Part shown: positions 51,475 to 60,563 of the stretch, one piece after another
Numbering within the stretch: the stretch's first letter is position 1
Layout: each line of letters begins with the position of its first letter
Source: Parachlamydiales bacterium
GTDB taxonomy: Bacteria; Chlamydiota; Chlamydiia; Chlamydiales; JABDDJ01
Length of the DNA: 64,000 nucleotides
Assembly (NCBI GenBank): GCA_041671045.1
Contig: JBAZCF010000008.1
Coordinates: 62,001-126,000, forward strand
Direction: 5' to 3'
Notes under the pieces: generated by a model
What the model was told of the DNA's origin: nothing
What the model saw: the letters and a program-made list of their open reading frames with translations, nothing else
The model's database searches: none
Program-made: the position numbers and the translations under genes

Positions 51475-52345
51475 ACTACTTGCGTTACGAAATGACCTCG
51501 AGGAAGTAAATGCAACACTTGAACATCTGCTGCAAACAAAAGAATTAGAACACGTCCACCTATATGAGGCGGCCCGATATGCTGTCCTTGGGCCCGGCAA
51601 GCGCATCAGGCCATTATTATGCTTAGCAGCAACCCAGCTGTTTGGCATACCTAATTCACACGCCCTCGTTCCAGCTTCTGCCTTAGAATTAATACACTGC
51701 TATTCTTTAATCCATGATGACCTGCCTGCCATGGACAATGATGATTATCGCCGCGGCAGGCCCACCTTGCATAAAGTCTATCCCGAAGGGCATGCCATCC
51801 TCACAGGCGATTATCTTTTAACCTATGCCTTTGAACTCCTCAGTAATGCCCCCCACCTTTCTGCTGAAAAAAGGATTAATTTAGTGCGCATCTTAGCAGA
51901 AGCGGCCGGTGGAGAAGGCATGGTAGGCGGACAAGTACGGGATGTATCTTCAGAAGGAAAAAATCTAAAATTAAATGATTTGGAAGAGCTTCACCTACGC
52001 AAAACCGGTCGTATGTTCCAAGCAGCCCTTTTATTCGGAGCCGTTATTTCCGATGCGAATGAAACAAATTACCAATTGTTAAAAGAAATAGGCGAAAAAA
52101 TCGGCTTAGCTTTCCAAATCCATGATGATGTCATCGATGTCATCAATAGCGCACAAAAACACGGATATAGCGTTTCCTCTGATCAAACCAACAATAAAAC
52201 CACTTATGTAACACTACTAGGTTTGGATGAAGCGCGCACTGCAGTTGATACCCTATTGCAAGAAACCAAAACTCTTTTCGAAAAACTACCCGCCAATCAA
52301 GAGAAATTAAAAACAATTCTGCATAGAGCATTTTCAATAAAATAA
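51464..52345 (+). CDS. ispA: Polyprenyl (farnesyl) diphosphate synthase
   Basis: 293 residues. Both aspartate-rich motifs are present: HDDLPAMDNDDYRRGRPT (first DDxxxxD) and FQIHDDVIDV (second DDxxD). KRIRPLLCLAA and DYLLTYAFELL also match the IspA branch. It makes the C15 isoprenoid used for undecaprenyl lipid carriers and quinones. Note that the segment after the second motif is shorter than in E. coli IspA; the length is otherwise normal. It starts inside the UDP-glucose dehydrogenase gene. Confidence 0.92.
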   Translation: MQTELLALRNDLEEVNATLEHLLQTKELEHVHLYEAARYAVLGPGKRIRPLLCLAATQLFGIPNSHALVPASALELIHCYSLIHDDLPAMDNDDYRRGRPTLHKVYPEGHAILTGDYLLTYAFELLSNAPHLSAEKRINLVRILAEAAGGEGMVGGQVRDVSSEGKNLKLNDLEELHLRKTGRMFQAALLFGAVISDANETNYQLLKEIGEKIGLAFQIHDDVIDVINSAQKHGYSVSSDQTNNKTTYVTLLGLDEARTAVDTLLQETKTLFEKLPANQEKLKTILHRAFSIK

Positions 52346-52385
52346 AAATTCCTTTATAGTAGTGATACCCAGTAAATTACTCTAT

Positions 52386-53048
52386 ATGAAAAAAGATCCC
52401 TTAAGTTACCAACTACTTCACCCAAGCGAAGTGAAACATATTCCGACTAAACGAATATTTGATATTGCGTTTAGTATTTGCGCACTAGTTTTTCTTTTCC
52501 CTTTCCTACTTCTAATTGCATTAGCGATTGCAGTTACATCCCCCGGAAAAGTTACCTATGGACATACGCGTATCGGACGAGGAGGTAAACCCTTCAAATG
52601 CTATAAGTTCCGGACGATGTATAGCGATGCTGAAAAACGGCTGCAGGAAATCCTGACTTCCGATCCTGAAAAAAAAGCTGAATGGCTTAGCAACTTCAAA
52701 TTGAAAGATGACCCTAGAGTTACCCCCTTAGGGCGCTTCCTCCGTAGAACATCCCTAGATGAACTGCCTCAATTTTGGAATGTCCTACGCGGACACCTAA
52801 GCGTTGTCGGACCGCGTCCTGTAGTAGCCGAAGAGTTAAACCAATTTTTTGGCGAAAAAGCAAAAACAGTGCTTAAAATTAGACCGGGTGTCACTGGTCC
52901 CTGGCAAGTCTCCGGCCGTAGTGATACCTCCTATGAAACACGCATTTTGATGGACACGCAATATGTCGACTCCCAATCGTTATGGGTAGATCTGCGCCTT
53001 ATCGGAAAAACTATTTACTGCATGCTTTCACGTAAAGGTGCGTATTGA
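52386..53048 (+). CDS. Undecaprenyl-phosphate sugar phosphotransferase (WcaJ/WbaP type)
   Basis: 220 residues from the ATG at 52386; a GTG at 52362 is an alternative start. The order is typical of the polyprenyl-phosphate hexose-1-phosphate transferase domain: KRIFDIAFSICALVFLFPF (membrane re-entrant helix), GHTRIGRGGKPFKCYKFRTM, DPRVTPLGRFLRRTSLDELP, QFWNVLRGHLSVVGPRPV and RPGVTGPWQVSGRS. It starts oligosaccharide assembly by loading a sugar phosphate onto the lipid carrier. It lacks the long N-terminal membrane domain of WbaP. The last four bases overlap the next gene. Confidence 0.93.
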   Translation: MKKDPLSYQLLHPSEVKHIPTKRIFDIAFSICALVFLFPFLLLIALAIAVTSPGKVTYGHTRIGRGGKPFKCYKFRTMYSDAEKRLQEILTSDPEKKAEWLSNFKLKDDPRVTPLGRFLRRTSLDELPQFWNVLRGHLSVVGPRPVVAEELNQFFGEKAKTVLKIRPGVTGPWQVSGRSDTSYETRILMDTQYVDSQSLWVDLRLIGKTIYCMLSRKGAY

Positions 53049-53590
53049 AGCGTTTTTTCAGAAAATATCAGCCCACCATTAATTTAAGAAAAAAAAGCAT
53101 CTTAGCAGCATTCCTTATAGGGTTCCTATTGCTTTTGATCCCGCCTGCTTTGGGAGTGGTACTACGCCTGCACTATTTTATGCCCGCTATGATCATTGCT
53201 GTTTACCAGAAACCGCTATCCACTAGCATCTGGATAGGCATATTTTGCGGTGTCGTCTCCGGTTTATTCGCTAAAGTAGATTGGATGGGAATTTACGCTT
53301 TAGCAAATGTAGCAGCTATAGCGTGCATAACTTACTATAGACGATATTTTTTCTCGGATAGTTTTAGTACATTGCCTTTACTAACGACCCTAGGTTCTTG
53401 CATAGCTACTTTTGTAATAGCAATTTCAATTGTCTTGCTCGACAAAGCGATAGTGCTGTCTATGAAGTTGCTTATCTATGATGCCATTCTGATGGCATTT
53501 GCTGATGGCCTTTATGCATTAATGATTTTTACTCTGCCGGCATTTGTCGCACAACATTTCACTGTGAGGCGGATAGCAACCGAAGACTAA
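53045..53590 (+). CDS. Hypothetical membrane protein, 181 aa
   Basis: 181 residues starting at TTG, which overlaps the TGA of the sugar transferase (TTGA). It has a basic N-terminus and about five transmembrane helices (AAFLIGFLLLLIPPALGVVL; SIWIGIFCGVVSGLFA; MGIYALANVAAIACITYY; STLPLLTTLGSCIATFVIAI; MAFADGLYALMIFTLPAF). Size and topology recall MreD-like rod-shape proteins, but no diagnostic motif is seen. Context suggests an envelope role. It is the last gene before the large repeat element. Confidence 0.6.
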   Translation: MKRFFRKYQPTINLRKKSILAAFLIGFLLLLIPPALGVVLRLHYFMPAMIIAVYQKPLSTSIWIGIFCGVVSGLFAKVDWMGIYALANVAAIACITYYRRYFFSDSFSTLPLLTTLGSCIATFVIAISIVLLDKAIVLSMKLLIYDAILMAFADGLYALMIFTLPAFVAQHFTVRRIATED

Positions 53591-54507
53591 TATGCGCTGC
53601 AACTGCCCGGCAAGAAGCTGCCTGTAGGGACGTTTGTGTGGCGTTTTTATTGAACGCAAAGACCCAAAGAACGCAGAGAAGCTTCGCCCAGCATGACGTT
53701 TGCTCCTAGAATGGTTTGTGTAGCTTTTTATATAAACGCAAAGACCCAAAGAACGCAGAGAAGCTCCGCCCCACATTAGCTTGTCACTAGTACGATTGTT
53801 TCATGCCGATCTCACATCGCCGCGGTTCCCCGCGGGACCGCAGCGCCGACGTTGACATGCTCGCTTACGCGATCACGTCAAACATTAACACCACACCGTA
53901 AATATTCAGTATTTTGCAGGATAAACCCAAATGGAAACAGCTCATTTTGGTCATGCGATCTGGCATTAAGTTTACAAACATGTTTCTGCTGTGGAAACCG
54001 TGATTTTGTTTTTTCTATGGAGTGTCTTGAAATCCTTGACGTGATCGCGTAAGCGAGCATGTCAAGCATTAATACTACACCGAAAGTATTCAGTATTTTT
54101 GCTGAGTAAACCTAAATAGAAACAGCTCATTTTGGTCATGATATCTAATATTAAGTTCACAAACTTGTTTCCGATGTGTAAACCGCGATTTTGTATTTTT
54201 CTATGGAGTGTCTAATTATGTTTGACGTGACCGCGTAGCGGGCATGTCAACGTCGGCGCTGCGGTCCCGCGGGGGACCGCGGCGATGTTAGATCGGAACG
54301 AAAACAAATGTACTAGTGACAACATAATGTAGGGCGGAGCTTCTCTGCGTTCTTTGGGTCTTTGCGTTCAATAAAAACGCCACACAAACGTCCCTACAGG
54401 AAACTTCTTGCCAGGCAGAGCTTCTTTGCGTTCATAAAAATCGCCTCACGAACAATACTACAGGCAACCTCTGGCCGAGCAGAGCTTCTCTGCGCTTTAC
54501 AAACTCC
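53591..54507. repeat. Inverted-repeat element with internal tandem units, no genes
   Basis: A 917-base stretch with no convincing gene. Outer arms (53609-53689 and 54331-54412) are inverted copies containing the 29-base module that begins AACGCAAAGACCCAAAGAAC and ends in GCAGAGAAG. Inner arms (about 53733-53881 and 54223-54360) are inverted copies with a GC-rich palindrome (CCGCGG...CCCGCGG). Between them are two direct units of about 183 and 167 bases (53877-54059 and 54060-54226), each starting with GTCAA(A/G)CATTAA and ending with CTATGGAGTGTCT. A 27-base element GACATGCTCGCTTACGCGAT-type occurs once in one orientation (53853) and twice inverted (54037, 54222). Further partial modules continue to 54500. 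Confidence 0.85.
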
Positions 54508-56445
54508 TCAATGGATCACATAGATCACGTCATCCTTCTCAAGGATAATAGAGGAATCGATCGTCGTAAGCGTTTCCTGTCCTCTCTTTAATGCCACAAC
54601 AAGGTTGGTCTTTTCCGTTTTTTTCCAATCGTGGATCGATTTGCCTTGATAAGGACTATTTTCAGCAATACGAAAGGATTTTATAGGACTATTCTCGTTC
54701 GTTTTGGGAGCTTGTTCCTGGAGAGTATCAGGAACATACTGCATTCTAAGAAGATTATATCCTTCCAATAAGGAAGTTGCGAAGATCTTTTGAATCTTTT
54801 CACGCTCTACGCCATACGTTTGTAGAACACGTGTAAAAACTTCTACCGCAGATCCATATTCATCCGGAATCACATCGTCAGCGCCCAAGCTGTACAAATA
54901 CTTAACTTCTTGCACATAGCGTGTACGTACAATGAGGTAGACGGAATGATTTATCTGCTTCACTTTCTTCACTATTCGCACAGATCCGACGGGATCATTG
55001 ATCACGACAGCGACAACTTTAGCATCGTGGATCTTCACATGTTCAAGAACGCTGTCATGCGATGCATCCCCATAATGGATTGGCTCACCTTTCAGATGTT
55101 CTTGTCGTACTGTTACAGCATTCATCTCGACAATAACATAAGGGATGCCGCTATCTTTGCATGATTTTGCCAAGGCACGCCCTGCCAGTCCAAAACCGAT
55201 AATAATGACATGGTCTTTGAGAGCACTTACAGGCATTTCTTTGGGCGGCGCAAAACCGACTTTATACCTGCGAGGCAAGGGTAATGCATCTAGAAGCCCT
55301 GCCCATACGTGAGCATAGTTGATCAACCAAGGAGTCAAAGCGATAGATAGGATGGCTACAGCCAAAAACAATTGATATTCAAATGGTTTGGTGATCCCAT
55401 TATCTGAGCCGACTTTTGCTAATACAAAAGAGAACTCACTGATTTGCGCCAAAGTGATACCCATCCATGCTGCAGTCCTAAGCGGTAAACCAGCAATCAT
55501 CCCTGCTAGAGTAGCCATAGTGGATTTTACAGCAATGACGACTAGAGCTAAGGCAATGATAATAATCGGATGTTCTGCGACAAATCTGACATCGAGCAGC
55601 ATACCTACCGAAATGAAGAAAAAGCTTGTAAAAAGCTCCTGGAAGGGTGTGATATCGCTGATCGCTTCATGGCTGAAATCTGATTGGGAAATAATTAGTC
55701 CTGCAAGAAATGCTCCAAGAGACAAGGACAAACCGGCTAATTGTGAGAACCATGCCACAGAAAGACAGATACTAAATATCGTCAGCAGGAACAACTCTCT
55801 ATTACGAGTACGCGCTACCCTATACAAAAGGACAGGAACCAGCCAAGAGGCTGCTGCAAAAACACCTACGATAATGGCTATCCCTTTTAAAGCGCTGTAA
55901 AGCAAGTCAAGATTGAAATTCATTTCTGCGCCGGCTAATACCGGTGTGATCAGCATCATAGGAACGGCACAGAAATCTTGGAAAATTAGGGTAGCGAGTG
56001 TGCCCCTTCCGTGCGGGGTATCGGACTCTCCTTTCTGAACCAGCATTTTCAGTACTACGGCAGTACTGCTCAAAGCTAATACGCAACCCAGAAATACCGC
56101 CTCTCCAGGCAAGCAGCCTAGCATGCGAGCCACAAGATATCCGCCTAGCATTGTCAGTCCGACTTGTGCTCCGCCGCCCACAAGAAACAACCTTTTCATC
56201 TCGATGATCTTTTTAATGGAAACTTCCATACCGATCGTAAAGAGCAGTAGAATGATTCCCACATTTGCCATGGACTGTACATCTTCCACATTCTGCACAA
56301 AACCAAACCCGTAAGGGCCGCAAATAATTCCAGTGAGTAGAAAACCTACGACTGCAGGAATCCGTGCGCGATAACATAGCAACAGAACAGCAATGGAAAG
56401 TGCAAATATAACTAGAAACTCATCAATGAGGGGTATATGTTCCAT
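54508..56445 (-). CDS. Kef/CPA2-type cation:proton antiporter with RCK domains
   Basis: 645 residues. Residues about 1-385 form the CPA2 antiporter with 12-13 helices (ARIPAVVGFLLTGIICGPYG; GCVLALSSTAVVLKML; LGAFLAGLIISQSDFSHE). Residues about 410-530 are an RCK/TrkA-N Rossmann fold (HVIIIGFGLAGRALAKSC, LGADDVIPDEYGSAVEVF), and the C-terminus (about 570-645) is a TrkA-C domain (NSPYQGKSIHDW ... EKDDVIYVIH). It exchanges K+ or Na+ for protons under ligand control. The start overlaps the CPAF-like gene end by 23 bases, so they are translated in series on the minus strand. Confidence 0.92.
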   Translation of the reverse strand: MEHIPLIDEFLVIFALSIAVLLLCYRARIPAVVGFLLTGIICGPYGFGFVQNVEDVQSMANVGIILLLFTIGMEVSIKKIIEMKRLFLVGGGAQVGLTMLGGYLVARMLGCLPGEAVFLGCVLALSSTAVVLKMLVQKGESDTPHGRGTLATLIFQDFCAVPMMLITPVLAGAEMNFNLDLLYSALKGIAIIVGVFAAASWLVPVLLYRVARTRNRELFLLTIFSICLSVAWFSQLAGLSLSLGAFLAGLIISQSDFSHEAISDITPFQELFTSFFFISVGMLLDVRFVAEHPIIIIALALVVIAVKSTMATLAGMIAGLPLRTAAWMGITLAQISEFSFVLAKVGSDNGITKPFEYQLFLAVAILSIALTPWLINYAHVWAGLLDALPLPRRYKVGFAPPKEMPVSALKDHVIIIGFGLAGRALAKSCKDSGIPYVIVEMNAVTVRQEHLKGEPIHYGDASHDSVLEHVKIHDAKVVAVVINDPVGSVRIVKKVKQINHSVYLIVRTRYVQEVKYLYSLGADDVIPDEYGSAVEVFTRVLQTYGVEREKIQKIFATSLLEGYNLLRMQYVPDTLQEQAPKTNENSPIKSFRIAENSPYQGKSIHDWKKTEKTNLVVALKRGQETLTTIDSSIILEKDDVIYVIH

Positions 56446-58075
56446 GAATCAATTCATCCAGTATTTTTGTCACATATTTTTTGTAAGTTTTATACTGGCA
56501 TTGCAGGTCATGATCCGTCAAGGAATATAATACATCCGGCGTAACACCCAAATTTTCAATAGGTTGTAAATTATCTCTTATCCCCATTGAAATAGTAATA
56601 TGATAACTGCGGATTCCAAAGGGATTGATATGAGACAAGGTTAGGAACATACCGCCCGCCCCGGCAGTCCTCTCTCCGAAAATGACAGCACGCTGATTAT
56701 CTTGTAATAGGGCGGGTAAAAAATCTGCGGCTGAAAAAGAAAGGCAGTTAGTAAGTACAAGGATAGGCTTTGTATAAATTATGGAATGAGGAGGAATAGC
56801 CCGGATGCCATAGATCGGAAAAGGGTCAGAAATCCATTTACCTGCGTTCCATTCGTTTTCTACAAAACGTAAATAGTCTATCAAAAAGCGGCGCGTCTCC
56901 ATATTGACAGGGTAGCCGTCGCGTGTAAGACCTATGATTTTTTGAACTTCCGGCACTGATTGAGCTTTTTCTAGCAGCGGAAGGGTTGTCGCTGCCATTG
57001 CAGCTTCGTGATGTGTCAGAGAAAGCTTATGACCGGGTTTAATCAAGGGCTTAGGAGAAAGCATGGCGGCTAAAGCATCTGCATAGAGAGGAGATCCACC
57101 GGGATTGTTGGTTACATCCAAAACTAAGGCATCGGCATACTGCTCATAAAACTCTATCAGCTTTTCAAAATATGCCACATCTGAAGCATTCCCCCTAAAA
57201 TGGGAAATACGAATATACCCCCCTAGCTTATTGTCGGGTAATTCAAATAAATATGTATGAAAGGGATATTCTTTGCCTGCTACCCAACGTAGAGGACCTA
57301 ATTCAGGAACAAAACCTTTCCGTCCTCCTATGGATTCAAAACTTGTATGAAAATCTTTTACACCCTCGTAACAAGGTAAGATGCTTTTTTTTGAGAAGAG
57401 CTGTTCATCTAAGCCTTTTCTATAGGTGATTCTCTCAGGTGTGTTTTCCCAAGGGATAAGATAGGAAGCAACTTTTTGCGTCAGGTAATGCCTAACTGTT
57501 ATACTTACCTCCCCTCTGAAAATTTCATGACCTAACATCCCTTTACGGTGAGTGAGGGCCTGAGAAGCTAAGGCATTATCTGTCAATGGATTGCCGCCGC
57601 AAAAGTATGAATGCTTAATTTTGTCGACAAAATCACTGACAGGTTTATCATCCCAAAGTAGGATTTCGTCCCCTATTGCCAACGGATATTCATCGGGCGA
57701 AAGTTTTTTTGTATCTATATAGGCAATCAGATATTTGTTATGGACGGGTTTGACTTTGAAGGGTAATTCCGCTTCTTCAGTGGAGTAGAAGAAGACGTCC
57801 ATATGATAATCGCGAAAAGAATTAAAAAGTCTTTTAACGATATGCTGAAATTGCTTTACGGTAGGATTTTTCAGTTCGTCTACAGCATCTTTAGCTTTCC
57901 CAACTTCCTCCTCCAAACTAAAGTTAAAGTGCTCTTTCTTCCATTCGTTCAGAGCATAACGTGTTTCGAATACAGATTTTAAAATATCCAGCTGCAGCTT
58001 CATCTGGCTCTGCATGGAGGAACCCTCCAAACTTAAAGCGAAGATAAAGCACAGCAGCTGAAATATGATGCGCAT
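56423..58075 (-). CDS. CPAF-like secreted S41-family protease
   Basis: 550 residues from the ATG at 58075, which gives a signal peptide (MRIIFQLLCFIFALSLEGSS). The match to chlamydial protease-like activity factor covers the length: FRDYHMDVFFYSTEEAELPF with His91 (CPAF His105 region), then SFESIGGRKGFVPELG, CLSFSAADFLPALLQDNQ with the nucleophile Ser448, GERTAGAGG and PIENLGVTPD with Glu507. The Ser-Glu distance is 59, as I recall for CPAF (499 and 558). CPAF is exported and cleaves host and bacterial proteins; autoactivation of the zymogen is known in that family. It starts one base after the Tex stop and overlaps the antiporter gene. Confidence 0.88.
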   Translation of the reverse strand: MRIIFQLLCFIFALSLEGSSMQSQMKLQLDILKSVFETRYALNEWKKEHFNFSLEEEVGKAKDAVDELKNPTVKQFQHIVKRLFNSFRDYHMDVFFYSTEEAELPFKVKPVHNKYLIAYIDTKKLSPDEYPLAIGDEILLWDDKPVSDFVDKIKHSYFCGGNPLTDNALASQALTHRKGMLGHEIFRGEVSITVRHYLTQKVASYLIPWENTPERITYRKGLDEQLFSKKSILPCYEGVKDFHTSFESIGGRKGFVPELGPLRWVAGKEYPFHTYLFELPDNKLGGYIRISHFRGNASDVAYFEKLIEFYEQYADALVLDVTNNPGGSPLYADALAAMLSPKPLIKPGHKLSLTHHEAAMAATTLPLLEKAQSVPEVQKIIGLTRDGYPVNMETRRFLIDYLRFVENEWNAGKWISDPFPIYGIRAIPPHSIIYTKPILVLTNCLSFSAADFLPALLQDNQRAVIFGERTAGAGGMFLTLSHINPFGIRSYHITISMGIRDNLQPIENLGVTPDVLYSLTDHDLQCQYKTYKKYVTKILDELIHGTYTPH

Positions 58076-58076
58076 G

Positions 58077-60269
58077 TCAGAGATTTGCAAAAGGATTATG
58101 GGACGGTTTTTTGGGTGAAGCCTGAGCAGGGGCCTTTTGGCTTTTAATGACCGCTACACCTGTTTTGCGTGTTAGAGAGATGCGTTTTCTCCCTTTATCC
58201 ACCTCTAACACTTTGACGGTCACTTTTTGCCCTACTGAAACCTCTTGGGATGGGTCTTTAACATAATGGTCCGCAAGCTCCGAGATATGCAACAGCCCAT
58301 CTTGATGTACCCCAATATCGACAAAAGCCCCGAATGCTGTAACATTAGTTATGACTCCCTCAAGCTGCATTCCGGGTGTTACATCGTCTATAGTTCTGAC
58401 ATCCTGACGGAATTTAGGCGGTTCGAAGACTGCTCTCGGATCACGGCCGGGCTTGCGTAATTCGTCTAAGATATCCCTCAATGTGGGCTCTCCCACATCT
58501 CCTTGTACATATTTTTTGATGTCGATTTTTGCAATAAGGCCCTGATTACCTATTAAACTGACAGTTTGAACACCTATATCTTGGGCCATTTTTTCAACCA
58601 ACGGATATCTTTCAGGGTGGACAGCTGAAGCGTCTAGCGGATTCTCACCTTGATGCAATCTTAGAAAGCCTGCTGCTTGCAGAAAGGTTTTAGGACCGAA
58701 ACCACCCACTTTCAATAGCTGGTTGCGTGATCTAAAGACGCCTTCCGATTCGCGATGACGCACTATTTTTTCAGCTAAGGAAGGTCCAATTCCTGCCACA
58801 TAGGAGAGTAATGGCGCACTTGCTGTATTCAGCTCCACACCGACATTATTTACACAAGACTCTACAACTTCTGTCAATTTCTGTTGTAAAAGCGGCTGGT
58901 GTACATCGTGTTGATACTGGCCTACCCCAATGGATTTGGGATCTACTTTTACCAGTTCTGCCAATGGATCTTGCAATCTACGTGCTATGGAGATTGCGCC
59001 GCGTATCGTCAAATCAAGATCTGGAAACTCCTGGCGTGCAATATCAGAGGCGCTATACACACTCGCACCGGCTTCACTGACCATGACAATAATAGTCTCA
59101 AATGAACAGTTCTTTATGACTTCCAGAATGAAAGTTTCGGTTTCGCGGGAGGCTGTTCCGTTACCGATTGCAATAGCAAAAGGTTTGTGCTTATTTAAGA
59201 AGGCTTTTAATTTTGTTTCATCGGGATTATGCAAGTAGAAGGTCATTGTCTCTAAGAATTTTCCGGCAGCATTCACACTGGCACATTTGCAGCCTGTCCT
59301 TAAACCCGGATCAATCCCAACAACTGTTTTTTCCCCTAAGGGAGCCGCCATCAAAAGTTGGCCCAGATTGTCGGAAAATACTTTTACAGCCTCTTGATCA
59401 GCTTCCATCTTTTTTTGCACCCGTACATCCGTTTCTAGGCTAGGCAGTAGGAGCCTTTTTAAGGAATCGCGTAAGGCGAGCTCTAGCTGCTCTGCAAAGG
59501 GAGATGCTTTTTTAAGCCCTGCATAATGTTTTAAATACTCAAGGATTTCTGCTTCGGGAACGTCAATTTGCATCAACAAGACATCTTCAGCTTCTCCTCT
59601 CCTAATGGCTAGATAACGGTGAGAAGGAATTTTACTTAAAGGTTCGTTAAACTCAAAATACTGCTGGAACTTAGCGCCTTCGGTCTCTTTCCCGCTAAGT
59701 ACTTTAGATGTCACAATCCCTTTTTCAAAAAAGATGGAACGTATTTGGCTGCGAATTGCTGCGATCTCCGCAAAGTTTTCTGCCACAATATCACGCGCTC
59801 CTGCTAGGGCATCTTGAGAATTTTCTACGCCTTTAGCGCTATCAATAAAACTCTCCGCTGTCTGTAACATATCTACCCCCACAGTCTGAGCTATAATGAA
59901 AGCAGCTAAGGGTTCTAAGCCCTTTTCCCTTGCGATCATAGCGCGTGTTCTTCTTTTCGGTTTATAGGGTAGATAGATATCTTCTAATTCTTGTTTAGTT
60001 GTGCACTTCAACAGACCCGCTTTAATCTGATCTGTTAATTTCCCCTGGGATTCAATAGATTGAATTATCACTTCTCTTCGTTCATAAAAATCTTTTAAAT
60101 AGGCATCTCTGTCTTGAATCGCTCTGATAGCAACTTCGTCCAAATTTCCTGTCGCCTCTTTACGGTATCTTGCAATGAAGGGTACAGTATTCCCTTCTCC
60201 AAAAAGATTTAGCACGGCTTTTACTGATGCTTCCGGCAAAGAAAGTTCTGCTGCTATTTGTTTTATCAT
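58077..60269 (-). CDS. tex: Tex-family S1 RNA-binding transcription accessory protein
   Basis: 730 residues from an ATG with GGAGG upstream. Domains in order: Tex N-terminal helical domain (VPFIARYRKEATGNLDE), YqgF/RNase H-like fold (TVVGIDPGLRTGCKCASVNA; FAIAIGNGTASRETE), helix-hairpin-helix (GIGPSLAEKIVRHRESEGVF; LKVGGFGPKTFLQAAGFLRL) and C-terminal S1 domain (LEGVITNVTAFGAFVDIGVH). It binds nucleic acids and is essential for or supports transcription in several bacteria. The TGA is followed one base later by the CPAF-like start. Confidence 0.95.
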   Translation of the reverse strand: MIKQIAAELSLPEASVKAVLNLFGEGNTVPFIARYRKEATGNLDEVAIRAIQDRDAYLKDFYERREVIIQSIESQGKLTDQIKAGLLKCTTKQELEDIYLPYKPKRRTRAMIAREKGLEPLAAFIIAQTVGVDMLQTAESFIDSAKGVENSQDALAGARDIVAENFAEIAAIRSQIRSIFFEKGIVTSKVLSGKETEGAKFQQYFEFNEPLSKIPSHRYLAIRRGEAEDVLLMQIDVPEAEILEYLKHYAGLKKASPFAEQLELALRDSLKRLLLPSLETDVRVQKKMEADQEAVKVFSDNLGQLLMAAPLGEKTVVGIDPGLRTGCKCASVNAAGKFLETMTFYLHNPDETKLKAFLNKHKPFAIAIGNGTASRETETFILEVIKNCSFETIIVMVSEAGASVYSASDIARQEFPDLDLTIRGAISIARRLQDPLAELVKVDPKSIGVGQYQHDVHQPLLQQKLTEVVESCVNNVGVELNTASAPLLSYVAGIGPSLAEKIVRHRESEGVFRSRNQLLKVGGFGPKTFLQAAGFLRLHQGENPLDASAVHPERYPLVEKMAQDIGVQTVSLIGNQGLIAKIDIKKYVQGDVGEPTLRDILDELRKPGRDPRAVFEPPKFRQDVRTIDDVTPGMQLEGVITNVTAFGAFVDIGVHQDGLLHISELADHYVKDPSQEVSVGQKVTVKVLEVDKGRKRISLTRKTGVAVIKSQKAPAQASPKKPSHNPFANL

Positions 60270-60390
60270 CGTAATTTTGCCTCCGTAGATAGAATGTGGT
60301 AAATATACGCGACAGGAGGATTATTATCCCACTAAAGATAGGACGAAATTAAGACGCAATCATAGGCAGAACTACAGGGCAGATATTTGG

Positions 60391-60440
60391 CCTCTTTCAA
60401 AATTTCAATCGAATTTCGAAAGAGGTCTATTAATCTTTTC
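60391..60440. terminator. Hairpin in the gap between tex and the hydrolase gene
   Basis: CCTCTTTC (60391-60398) pairs with GAAAGAGG (60418-60425), with further AAATT/AATTT pairing, and a T-rich tail follows. It stands in a 294-base divergent gap with no gene, so it may be a terminator, an attenuator or an operator. The rest of the gap shows nothing else. Confidence 0.35.
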
Positions 60441-60563
60441 TAGATTTTCTACTACAATAAGCCTCGTTTCAAACTATTAAATTAAAACCTGATTGCTAAA
60501 AATTTTCGGTATACCTACCTTCAATTTTGAAATAGAATAACTTAAATTACCCTAACGGAAAAA

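Noticed and set aside
53852..54069. Two 60-70 aa frames on either strand within the repeat element
   Set aside because: They follow the inverted-repeat sequence, lack ribosome binding sites and have Cys/Arg-rich random composition.
53591..54507. CRISPR array
   Set aside because: The repeats are long, imperfect and arranged as inverted arms and two tandem units, not short regular repeats with unique spacers; no cas genes are nearby.
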